A stretch of DNA of 64,000 nucleotides from JAMQPK01 sp035937795. Lineage in GTDB: Bacteria; Acidobacteriota; Vicinamibacteria; Vicinamibacterales; JAMQPK01. The stretch lies in contig DASZHO010000012.1 in the NCBI GenBank assembly GCA_035937795.1, positions 3,828 through 67,827 on the forward strand, read 5' to 3'. A program made the position numbers and the translations under genes. The notes under the pieces are model-generated. The model made no database searches. It was not told where the DNA came from and saw only the letters and a program-made list of their open reading frames with translations. Below are positions 49,359 to 56,590 of this stretch, piece by piece (within the stretch, counting starts at the first letter, position 1; the number at the start of each line of letters is the position of its first letter).

Positions 49359-50403
49359 GTCCTTCCATCACTGCATCGTGCAGCGCGGGCCGAACGCGCT
49401 GGATCGCGTTGTTCTCGCGCGTCGGATTCACCCGATTGGTCAGCAACACCACGTAAGCCGTACGCTCCGGATCGATCCACAGAGACGTTCCTGTAAACCC
49501 CGTGTGCCCGAACGCGGTGGGCGAGAGTCTGGTGCCGCACGAAGAGGTTGGCAGCATCGTGTCCCAGCCCAGCGCGCGTGACCCGGGAATCTGCGATCGG
49601 GTCACAAACAGTCGAAGAGTGTCGCGCGAAGCCACGCTGGACGCGGTGCCTTTCAGCGTCTGCAGCACCGCCCGCGCGAAATCACCCACCGCTTGCGCCG
49701 TGCCGAATAATCCGGCGTGACCCGCTGCGCCGCCCAGCGCCCAGCAGTTTTCGTCGTGCACTTCGCCGGCGAGCAGCCTCCCACGCCACGGATCGAGCCC
49801 GGTCGGTGCGATTCGCGGCCGCAGCGCGCTCGGCGGATTGAACAAGAGCGGCGCCGGCGTGATGTGGCGGAGCGCGTTTGTCGCCTGAGACTCGAAAGTC
49901 GCTCCACCCGCGTCTTCGATCGCGAAGCCGAGCAGCATGAAACCGAGATCGCTGTAAACCGACTGGGAGTCGGGCGGGTACTCGAGCGGCAGCGAGCAGA
50001 TAGCGTGCTGAAAGTCCTTCCGGCCGGTGTAGTCGCGGTAAAAGGGCAGCCACGTCGTCAACCCCGAGCTGTGGGTGAGCAGCGCCCGCAACGACACGTG
50101 CTCGCGATCGCGCCCGCGCCATTCCGGAATCCACCGCGCGATCGGATCGGCAAGCGCAATCCGCCCCGCGTCGACGAGCTGCATGGCGAGCGTCGTTGTC
50201 GCCAGTACTTTGGTGAGCGACGCGAGATCGAAGATGGTGTCGTCGTTCGCGGCGGGGGACTCCGGCTCGTAATCGAGCCGGCCGAATGGCTGCCGCCAGA
50301 GCACACCGGCGGCATCTCCAACCTCAACGACCGCCGCAGGGTACGCACCCTCGCGCTGTCCCCGCGCGACGACCTCCGCGGCGCGCTGGAAGTTGGCGCT
50401 CAT
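49336..50403 (-). CDS. Serine hydrolase, beta-lactamase family, no signal peptide
   Basis: The 355-residue product has SxxK as SLTK (residues 62-65, in FDLASLTKVLATT), a Tyr motif YSDLG, and a FGHTGFTGTSLWIDP box near the C-terminus, all standard for the class C-like family. No export signal is seen, unlike the enzyme at 2956. It is grouped with the GHL10-type protein and murQ on the same strand. In other bacteria a similar combination near murQ accompanies cell-wall sugar or peptide recycling, so a muropeptide-related substrate is plausible. Confidence 0.85.
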   Translation of the reverse strand: MSANFQRAAEVVARGQREGAYPAAVVEVGDAAGVLWRQPFGRLDYEPESPAANDDTIFDLASLTKVLATTTLAMQLVDAGRIALADPIARWIPEWRGRDREHVSLRALLTHSSGLTTWLPFYRDYTGRKDFQHAICSLPLEYPPDSQSVYSDLGFMLLGFAIEDAGGATFESQATNALRHITPAPLLFNPPSALRPRIAPTGLDPWRGRLLAGEVHDENCWALGGAAGHAGLFGTAQAVGDFARAVLQTLKGTASSVASRDTLRLFVTRSQIPGSRALGWDTMLPTSSCGTRLSPTAFGHTGFTGTSLWIDPERTAYVVLLTNRVNPTRENNAIQRVRPALHDAVMEGLSGRPAE

Positions 50404-50409
50404 CGAGGA

Positions 50410-51609
50410 CTACTTGAACGCTTCGCGTCCCACTTTGGAAAGATAGTCGCCCGTCTTGAGGTTGTCGTAGGAGAACAGAATAACGCCTTGCGCGCCCAGG
50501 CGGCGCGCGGCTTCGATATTGGCGAGCGTCTCTGAAGGCGAGAGGCGATAGGCGCCGATTCCCGCCCATACAGGCTGGCGGCCCGCGGCTTGCTTCGCGG
50601 CGGCAATCTGCGACCGGAACACCGCCGGATCGGCCGTATAGGCCATCGGGCACACCGCATCGAGCAGCTTCGCGTCCAGCCAGGCGCGCCAATCCTGCGA
50701 GCGGTGGCTCGCCGCCTCCGCGGAATCTGGCCAGACCGCAGCAGTCAGCAGCGCGCCTTGACGCCTGGCCTTGACGGCCGACCGCAATCGGGCGACGAGC
50801 GCGGTCACCTTGTCGCGGCGGAATTCCTGCCATTGCTGCGGAAACATCTGCGTGTAGAACAACGGGCGGCCGGCCGCGCGGCGCTCGTACTCGCGGCGTT
50901 CGGCGGCGTCCGATCGGCCGAGCACGTCCGCCCGGAATTCGGCGAGCGCGTTGGCGCTGAAGTCGAACTCCTCGTTCGGAAACCGGATGTAATCGAGGTG
51001 AATGCCATCGACCGCGTAACGCCCGGCGATATCGGAAATGACAGCGACGGTGTAGTCGGCGGCGGCGGGTTGAATCGGCGAGAGGTACAGCCCCTCGACG
51101 GACTCGCTATGCGCGCGCGCGTATCGCGCAAGCGTCGCGACGTACTCTGGATTTCGGGGAGCGAGCCCTGACAAGCCGGCCGAGAGCTCACGGGGAACCA
51201 TCAGCCACTCGGGATGGGTGTACACGACGTGAGTCTCTGCGGCGGGAAGATCGGCGTCGGCGACGAGGTCCACATTCACCCAGGCGTGCACGCCCAGCCC
51301 CGCGTGATGCGCGACGGCCACGACGAGCTCGAGCGGATCGAACGATGAATGCTGCGCGGCCAGCGCCCCGCCGCGCGGCTCCAGCCGGCTGTTGTAGAAC
51401 GCGTCGCCGCGGCCCCTCACTTGAACGACCAGCGTGTTGAAGCCGGCGGCTTTCGCCGTCTCGACGAGGGAAACGATCGCGGGTGCGGAAGTGAGAGTGC
51501 CGCGCTGCACCCACAGCGCACGAACCTCCGGATTCGCGGCGTTCAGGGTACCGCGGGGCAGCGTACAGATCGCCGCCAACAGGAGAACGCAAGCGCCGAA
51601 ACGCGCCAT
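50410..51609 (-). CDS. Secreted family-10-like glycosyl hydrolase (GHL10/DUF187)
   Basis: From the ATG at 51609 the product has 399 residues with a signal peptide (FGACVLLLAAICTLPRGTLNA). It shows the GHL10 barrel: EVRALWVQRGTL, GFNTLVVQVRGRGDAFY, GLGVHAWVNVDLVAD, EGLYLSPIQPAA, YAVDGIHLDYIRFPNEEFDFS, MAYTADPAVF and a terminal GVILFSYDNL. The Asp in HLDYIRF and downstream acidic residues are candidate catalysts. Close relatives are linked to peptidoglycan or capsular sugar cleavage (YngK-type), but the substrate is untested. The stop is 6 nt from the serine hydrolase start and the start is 20 nt after murQ, an operon-like arrangement. Confidence 0.87.
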   Translation of the reverse strand: MARFGACVLLLAAICTLPRGTLNAANPEVRALWVQRGTLTSAPAIVSLVETAKAAGFNTLVVQVRGRGDAFYNSRLEPRGGALAAQHSSFDPLELVVAVAHHAGLGVHAWVNVDLVADADLPAAETHVVYTHPEWLMVPRELSAGLSGLAPRNPEYVATLARYARAHSESVEGLYLSPIQPAAADYTVAVISDIAGRYAVDGIHLDYIRFPNEEFDFSANALAEFRADVLGRSDAAERREYERRAAGRPLFYTQMFPQQWQEFRRDKVTALVARLRSAVKARRQGALLTAAVWPDSAEAASHRSQDWRAWLDAKLLDAVCPMAYTADPAVFRSQIAAAKQAAGRQPVWAGIGAYRLSPSETLANIEAARRLGAQGVILFSYDNLKTGDYLSKVGREAFK

Positions 51610-51629
51610 GTCAGGAGTGTCCGCCGCCT

Positions 51630-52589
51630 TTACGCAGGGTCTTCCCGGTCGAGATGCAGAAGCTCGCGCAAGCGCGGCTCGATGTCCTCGCCGATGGCCT
51701 CGCGCACCGAGTCGTGCGCCTTTCGCAGCCGGGCAATGGCCTGCGTGTAGCCGCCCTTGGTCTTCTGCATCACGATGGCCGCCTTCACGTTCCACCGCGC
51801 CTTGCTCAACAGCTTGTCGGCCTCCTCGTCGTCGAGACCAGTGACCATCGAGATGATGCGGCGGGCCCGGTCGCGCGCTTTTTCAGACCCGGTGTGCAGA
51901 TCCACCATGAGGTTGCCGTAGGTCTTGCCAATCCGCACCATGGCGGCCGTCGTGAGCATGTTGAGCACGAGCTTGGTCGCCGTGCCCGCCTTCAGCCGCG
52001 TTGAGCCGGCAATCACCTCCGGACCCACGGCGGGTGCAATCGTCAGATCGACAAATGTCTGGAGCTCGGTTCTGGGATCGCAGGTGACGAAAATGATTTT
52101 GGCGTCCGCTTTTCGCGCGCGCGTGAGGCCCCCCCGGACATACGGCGTCATGCCGCTCGCCGAGACTCCCACGACGACGTCCTTGCGCGTCGGCTTCAAC
52201 CGCTGAATCGCGCGCGCGCCCTCTTCGTAGCTGTCTTCCGCGCCTTCCTTGGTGTGAAGAAACGCGTCCTTGCCGCCCGCCATCACGGCCTGAACGAGGT
52301 CGGGGTTGGTGCCGAAGGTGGTCGGCATTTCGGCCGATTCGACGACGCCCAGCCGCCCGCTGGTGCCGGCGCCAACGAAGATCACGCGGCCGTCTTTGCG
52401 CAGCGCCTCGACGATAATGTCCACGCCGAGCGCAATCCGCGGCTTTTCCCGGTGCACGGCGGCCAGCACCTTGCGGTCGTCGTTCAGCATCAGCTCGATG
52501 ATGTCGGCCGTTGAGGCCTTGTCGATGCCGAGCGTCGCCGGGTTGATAGCTTCGGTGGGGAGCTGTTGGTATTTCGAGCGATGCAACAT
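51630..52589 (-). CDS. murQ: N-acetylmuramic acid 6-phosphate etherase
   Basis: From the ATG at 52589 the product has 319 residues. Diagnostic motifs are TEAINPATLGIDKAST, the SIS-domain VIFVGAGTSGRLGVVESAEMPTTFG, and MTTAAMVRIGKTYGNLMVDL. It removes the D-lactyl ether from MurNAc-6-phosphate to give GlcNAc-6-phosphate in murein recycling. It leads a likely operon with the GHL10-type hydrolase and the serine hydrolase. The open frame runs upstream to 53156 across the antisense of xerD, which is a shadow. Confidence 0.95.
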   Translation of the reverse strand: MLHRSKYQQLPTEAINPATLGIDKASTADIIELMLNDDRKVLAAVHREKPRIALGVDIIVEALRKDGRVIFVGAGTSGRLGVVESAEMPTTFGTNPDLVQAVMAGGKDAFLHTKEGAEDSYEEGARAIQRLKPTRKDVVVGVSASGMTPYVRGGLTRARKADAKIIFVTCDPRTELQTFVDLTIAPAVGPEVIAGSTRLKAGTATKLVLNMLTTAAMVRIGKTYGNLMVDLHTGSEKARDRARRIISMVTGLDDEEADKLLSKARWNVKAAIVMQKTKGGYTQAIARLRKAHDSVREAIGEDIEPRLRELLHLDREDPA

Positions 52590-52664
52590 CAGTAGGGGCG
52601 CGGATACTATAGCAACTGCGTCCAGCGAAAGTCTAAGGACTCCGACAAAGCGTAGAGGATAACA

Positions 52665-53591
52665 GTGGCGCCCGCAACCCCCGCAACCCCCGCAAACCCC
52701 GCAAACAATGACCTGATCGACGCCTATCTCACGCACCTGCGCGTGGAACGGCGGCTGGCCGATCACACGCTCGAAAGCTACAGCCGCGACCTGCAGCGGC
52801 TCGGCTCTTTCGCCGCAGGCCTCGAGACGCCGCTGCTGCGCCTCGATCGGCGCGCGCTCGAGGATTTCGTCGCCGGCATGATGAACGAAGGTCTTTCTCC
52901 GCGATCGGTCGCCCGGACGGTCGCCGCCGTGCGCGGCTTCTATCGATTCACGACGATCGCGCGGCATCTTGAATCGAATCCGGCCGATGATCTGCACGGG
53001 CCGCGAGCCTGGCCGCCGCTCCCGAAGTTCCTGGCCGTGGCGGAGGTCGAGACGCTCATCCGGCAGCCGGATGTCACGACGCCGCGCGGCCTTCGTGACC
53101 GCGCGCTCATCGAGGTGCTTTACGCCACCGGCATGCGGGTCTCCGAGCTCATCCATCTGCGCGCCGGCGATCTAAATTTAGACGCCGGGTATCTCTCGTG
53201 CACGGGCAAGGGAAACAAGCAGCGCCTCGTGCCGATCGGCGAGGAAGCCGCCAAGTGGGTCAGGAAGTACATCCGCGACGCGCGTCCCGTGCTGCTTGGC
53301 AAACGGCCCAGCCCGTGGCTGTTCGTCAATGCCAAACGGGGGGCGAGCCTCAGTCGCGTCGGGTTCTGGAAAATTCTCAAAGGGTACGGCCGCAAAGCGG
53401 GGCTCACGCGCGCGCTCAGCCCCCACGTGCTGCGCCACTCGTTCGCCACGCATCTGCTCGAGCACGGCGCCGATCTTCGAGCCATTCAGATGATGCTCGG
53501 CCACGCCGATCTCTCGACCACGCAAATCTACACGCACGTGCTCGAAGCGCGCCTCCGGGCGGTGTACGATCGCTTCCATCCGAGGGCATGA
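52665..53591 (+). CDS. xerD: Tyrosine recombinase XerD-like
   Basis: The 308-residue product has the SAM-like core-binding N-terminal domain (DAYLTHLRVERRLADHTLESYSRDL) and the catalytic domain with Arg in TGMRVSEL, HxxR in LSPHVLRHSFATHLLEHGADL, the LGHADLSTTQIYTHV segment with the second His, and the Tyr nucleophile in IYTHV. With XerC it resolves chromosome dimers at dif. The GTG at 52665, with AGAGGA upstream, is the only sensible start; it places a PAT/PAN repeat in the tail. Nothing around it suggests a mobile element. Confidence 0.93.
   Translation: MAPATPATPANPANNDLIDAYLTHLRVERRLADHTLESYSRDLQRLGSFAAGLETPLLRLDRRALEDFVAGMMNEGLSPRSVARTVAAVRGFYRFTTIARHLESNPADDLHGPRAWPPLPKFLAVAEVETLIRQPDVTTPRGLRDRALIEVLYATGMRVSELIHLRAGDLNLDAGYLSCTGKGNKQRLVPIGEEAAKWVRKYIRDARPVLLGKRPSPWLFVNAKRGASLSRVGFWKILKGYGRKAGLTRALSPHVLRHSFATHLLEHGADLRAIQMMLGHADLSTTQIYTHVLEARLRAVYDRFHPRA
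52671..52706 (+). repeat. Four 9-bp tandem repeats at the xerD 5' end
   Basis: Four head-to-tail 9 bp units (CCCGCAACC twice, then CCCGCAAAC twice) start six nucleotides after the GTG start codon. They encode PAT-PAT-PAN-PAN in frame. Slippage would change the N-terminal tail by three residues at a time without shifting the frame. Confidence 0.85.
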
Positions 53592-53602
53592 TCGGTTAGA
53601 AT
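53574..53602 (+). promoter_or_regulatory. Possible metK promoter
   Basis: TTCCAT (53574-53579) and TAGAAT (53597-53602) are separated by 17 bp. The -35 matches the consensus only partly. It lies across the xerD stop and about 50 nt before the metK start, with an AAGGAGCAC ribosome-binding site between. There is no room for a SAM riboswitch. Confidence 0.35.
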
Positions 53603-53651
53603 TAACGGATCTTTTCGCGAGTTTCCGCCCCGAAGCAAGGAGCACAATTTA

Positions 53652-54803
53652 ATGAGTCGTGACGGCCGCCATCTGTTTACGTCGGAGTCCGTGACCGAGG
53701 GACACCCCGACAAAATTGCCGATCAGATTTCCGATTCCGTTCTCGACGCGCTTCTCACGCAGGATGCGAAGAGCCGCGTCGCCTGCGAAACGCTCGTGAC
53801 GACCGGCCTTGTCGTGATGGCCGGCGAAATCACCACCAACGCCATCGTCGACTTCCAGGAGGTCGCGCGCGCCACCATCAGGGACGTCGGGTATACACGC
53901 GCCAAGTACGGGTTCGACGCCGACACCTGCGCGGTGCTCTCGTCGATTCACAAGCAGTCGCCCGACATCAGCATGGGCGTCGACACCGGCGGCGCCGGCG
54001 ATCAGGGACTGATGTTCGGCTACGCCTGCACCGAAACCGAAGAGCTGATGCCGCTCCCGATCATGCTGGCGCACAAGCTCTGCAAAGGCCTGTCATGCGC
54101 ACGGCGCGACGGGGTGCTCGATTATTTGCGGCCGGACGGGAAGTCGCAGGTGACGATTGAGTACGAGGGCCGCCGGCCGGTGCGCGTCGACGCGGTCGTC
54201 GTCTCCAGCCAGCATCGCGAGGATGTGACGAACGACGAGATGCGTGGCGACGTGATCGAGAAGATCGTCAATCGCGTGGTTCCAGCCGAGATGATGGACA
54301 GGAACACGAAGGTTTACGTCAACCCCACCGGACGCTTCGTCGTCGGTGGACCTCACGGCGACGCCGGCTTGACCGGCCGCAAGATCATCGTTGATACCTA
54401 CGGCGGCGCCGCTCCACACGGCGGCGGCGCGTTCTCCGGTAAAGATCCCACGAAAGTCGATCGATCGGCGTGCTACATGGCGCGCTACATCGCAAAGAAC
54501 TGCGTGGCCGCAGGGTTTGCCGAGAGACTGCAGGTGCAGCTCGCTTACGCAATCGGCGTCGCCGAGCCTGTATCGGTCATGATCGACACCTACGGCACCG
54601 GCAGGATCGACGACACGAGAATCACCGAACTGGTGCGCGCCTACTTCAAGCTGACGCCGAAAGGGATCATCGAGGATCTCGATCTGCGGCGGCCGATCTA
54701 CCGGAAGACCGCGGCGTTCGGCCACTTCGGCCGCTCGGAGCCCGAGTTCACGTGGGAGCGCACCGATCGCGCCGACGCGCTTCGCGATGCGGCCGGGCTC
54801 TAA
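53652..54803 (+). CDS. metK: S-adenosylmethionine synthetase
   Basis: The 383-residue product shows LFTSESVTEGHPDKIADQISD, GVDTGGAGDQGLMFGYA, YVNPTGRFVVGGPHGDAGLTGRKIIVDTYGG and HGGGAFSGKDPTKVDRS, the hallmark motifs of MetK. It makes S-adenosylmethionine from methionine and ATP. The start has an AAGGAG SD sequence. Confidence 0.97.
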   Translation: MSRDGRHLFTSESVTEGHPDKIADQISDSVLDALLTQDAKSRVACETLVTTGLVVMAGEITTNAIVDFQEVARATIRDVGYTRAKYGFDADTCAVLSSIHKQSPDISMGVDTGGAGDQGLMFGYACTETEELMPLPIMLAHKLCKGLSCARRDGVLDYLRPDGKSQVTIEYEGRRPVRVDAVVVSSQHREDVTNDEMRGDVIEKIVNRVVPAEMMDRNTKVYVNPTGRFVVGGPHGDAGLTGRKIIVDTYGGAAPHGGGAFSGKDPTKVDRSACYMARYIAKNCVAAGFAERLQVQLAYAIGVAEPVSVMIDTYGTGRIDDTRITELVRAYFKLTPKGIIEDLDLRRPIYRKTAAFGHFGRSEPEFTWERTDRADALRDAAGL

Positions 54804-54811
54804 CACCGTAG

Positions 54812-54831
54812 GGACCGGCGCCGGCCGGTCC
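54812..54831. other. Perfect GC hairpin between metK and the PHP gene
   Basis: GGACCGGC (54812-54819) pairs perfectly with GCCGGTCC (54824-54831) across a GCCG loop. No T-run follows, so it is not a typical intrinsic terminator; it could attenuate readthrough or be an intergenic palindromic repeat. The next gene starts at 54843. Confidence 0.6.
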
Positions 54832-54842
54832 GACGGGTCTCA

Positions 54843-56549
54843 GTGACGGCTCGCAATTTTCGGGTGGGGTCCCTGGCAGCGGCGGCGGTTCTGGCCGCCG
54901 CTTTTCTGTTTGTGCTCTCCTCTCTGCCGCCGCGTCCGGCCGAGCTCGCAATGCCCGCGTGGCCGGGGACCAGGCCTTCGGTTGCCGGCGCCATGCATCT
55001 CCACACCAAACGGTCGGATGGCTCGGGGACGCCCGAGGAAGTCGCCGCCGCGGCCGCACGCGCCGGCCTGAGGTTCATCGTGCTGACCGATCACGGAGAC
55101 GCGACGCGCCCGCCCGACCCCTCTCAATATCGATCGGGCGTGCTGTGCATCGACGCGGTCGAGATCACCACGGGTCAGGGCCATTACGTCGCCCTCGGAT
55201 TGCCCCAGGCGCCATATCCGCTTGGCGGGGAACCTCGTGACGTTGTCGAAGACGTCGCGCGGCTGGGCGGCTTCGGCATCGTCGCGCATCCGGACTCGAG
55301 CAAGCCCGGCCTGCGATGGAGCGAATGGACGGCGCCCTTCGACGGCCTCGAATGGTTGAACGCCGACAGCGAGTGGCGCGACGAAAGCCGGCTGCGGCTC
55401 GCGCGCGCGTTTCTTTCATATCCGTTCCGTCCATCCGAGACCATCGGATCGCTGCTCGATCGTCCCGACAAGACGCTGCAGCGCTGGGACGATCTCACCG
55501 GGCGCCGCAGAGTCGTGGGCGTGGCCGGCACCGACGCGCATGCCCGGCTCGGCCGCCAGGATGACGACACCCACGGGTACGGAGGCAACTGGTTCGTCCG
55601 GGTGCCGTCTTACGAGGCGTCCCTTGGAACCTTTGCGCTCCGCGTCAGCCTCGACAGGCCGTTTTCGGGAAATGCCGCCGCCGATGCCGGCGAATTGATC
55701 GGGGCCATCCGCGCGGGCCACTTCTTCACCGCGATCGACGCCATTGCCTCGCCGGCGGCGTTCGAATTCTCAGCAGCGACCGGCCGATCATCGGCGGGGG
55801 AGGGCGACCTGATCGAACCGGGCGGCCCAATCGCGTTCACCGCGCGCGTGAATGCGACGACGGGAGGCGTGATCGTGCTTCGCAAAGACGGGCACATCGT
55901 CCAGCAGCACCCTGTGCCCGAGCTGAAGCTCGACGCGCCCGGAGGCCAGGGCGTCTACCGCGTGGAAGTCTATCTGTCCAGTTCACAGGGGCAACCGCCC
56001 GTCCCATGGATTCTGAGCAATCCGATTTACGTCGAACCGGCAGGTTGGGGAGCTGTGTCGTCGACGCCGCTCGGACCGGCGATGGAGTCACAGAACATTC
56101 AGGGCGGTCCGTGGCATGTCGAGCACGAGAGCCGATCGAGCGGAGTGGTCGTCCAGCCTGGCGCGCCGCAAGGTCCTGTCCACTTCACCTACGAGCTTGG
56201 CGACGGCGCGCGCACCGGGCAATACGCGGCGCTCGTGATCGCGGCGGGCAACTCGCTGACCGGCCACAACCGGCTTGCCTTTGGCGCGGTTGCCGCCAGG
56301 CCGATGCGGGTATCGGTGCAGGTCCGGCGGCCATCAACGGGCGATCGCTGGCAGCGATCGATCTATCTGGACGAACGCGCCCGCGACATCGTCATCCCGT
56401 TCGCCGAGATGACGGCAGTGAGCCCGAACGGCAACGCCAGCTTTACGCCTTCCAACATCGACACGATCTTGTTCGTTGCCGACACGACAAACACCGCGCC
56501 GGGTAGCGCAGGCCGGTTCACAGTCAGTGATCTAAGAGTCGAACACTAG
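54843..56549 (+). CDS. Secreted/membrane PHP-domain metal-dependent hydrolase
   Basis: The 568-residue product (GTG start) has an N-terminal hydrophobic segment (LAAAAVLAAAFLFVLSSLPP) acting as a signal or anchor. The PHP domain shows metal-ligand motifs HLHTKRSDG, VLTDHGD, GIVAHPDS and GTDAHARLG. The C-terminal half is beta-rich and ends as a jelly-roll-like domain (VSVQVRRPSTGDRWQRSIYL...NIDTILFVADTTN). PHP proteins hydrolyse phosphoesters or related bonds with a di- or tri-metal centre. An exported PHP protein of this layout is common in acidobacteria but its substrate is unknown. Confidence 0.85.
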   Translation: MTARNFRVGSLAAAAVLAAAFLFVLSSLPPRPAELAMPAWPGTRPSVAGAMHLHTKRSDGSGTPEEVAAAAARAGLRFIVLTDHGDATRPPDPSQYRSGVLCIDAVEITTGQGHYVALGLPQAPYPLGGEPRDVVEDVARLGGFGIVAHPDSSKPGLRWSEWTAPFDGLEWLNADSEWRDESRLRLARAFLSYPFRPSETIGSLLDRPDKTLQRWDDLTGRRRVVGVAGTDAHARLGRQDDDTHGYGGNWFVRVPSYEASLGTFALRVSLDRPFSGNAAADAGELIGAIRAGHFFTAIDAIASPAAFEFSAATGRSSAGEGDLIEPGGPIAFTARVNATTGGVIVLRKDGHIVQQHPVPELKLDAPGGQGVYRVEVYLSSSQGQPPVPWILSNPIYVEPAGWGAVSSTPLGPAMESQNIQGGPWHVEHESRSSGVVVQPGAPQGPVHFTYELGDGARTGQYAALVIAAGNSLTGHNRLAFGAVAARPMRVSVQVRRPSTGDRWQRSIYLDERARDIVIPFAEMTAVSPNGNASFTPSNIDTILFVADTTNTAPGSAGRFTVSDLRVEH

Positions 56550-56590
56550 AGGCCCGGAGGCCCGAGCCCGGTGCGTCTACGTGCGCGGTG

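Noticed and set aside
52665..53591. Integrase of a mobile element
   Set aside because: The protein has XerD length and motifs, and it is surrounded by murQ and metK. No attachment-site duplication, tRNA or cargo genes were seen.
53592..53651. SAM riboswitch before metK
   Set aside because: Only 60 nt separate xerD and metK, too short for the aptamer, and no matching core is seen.
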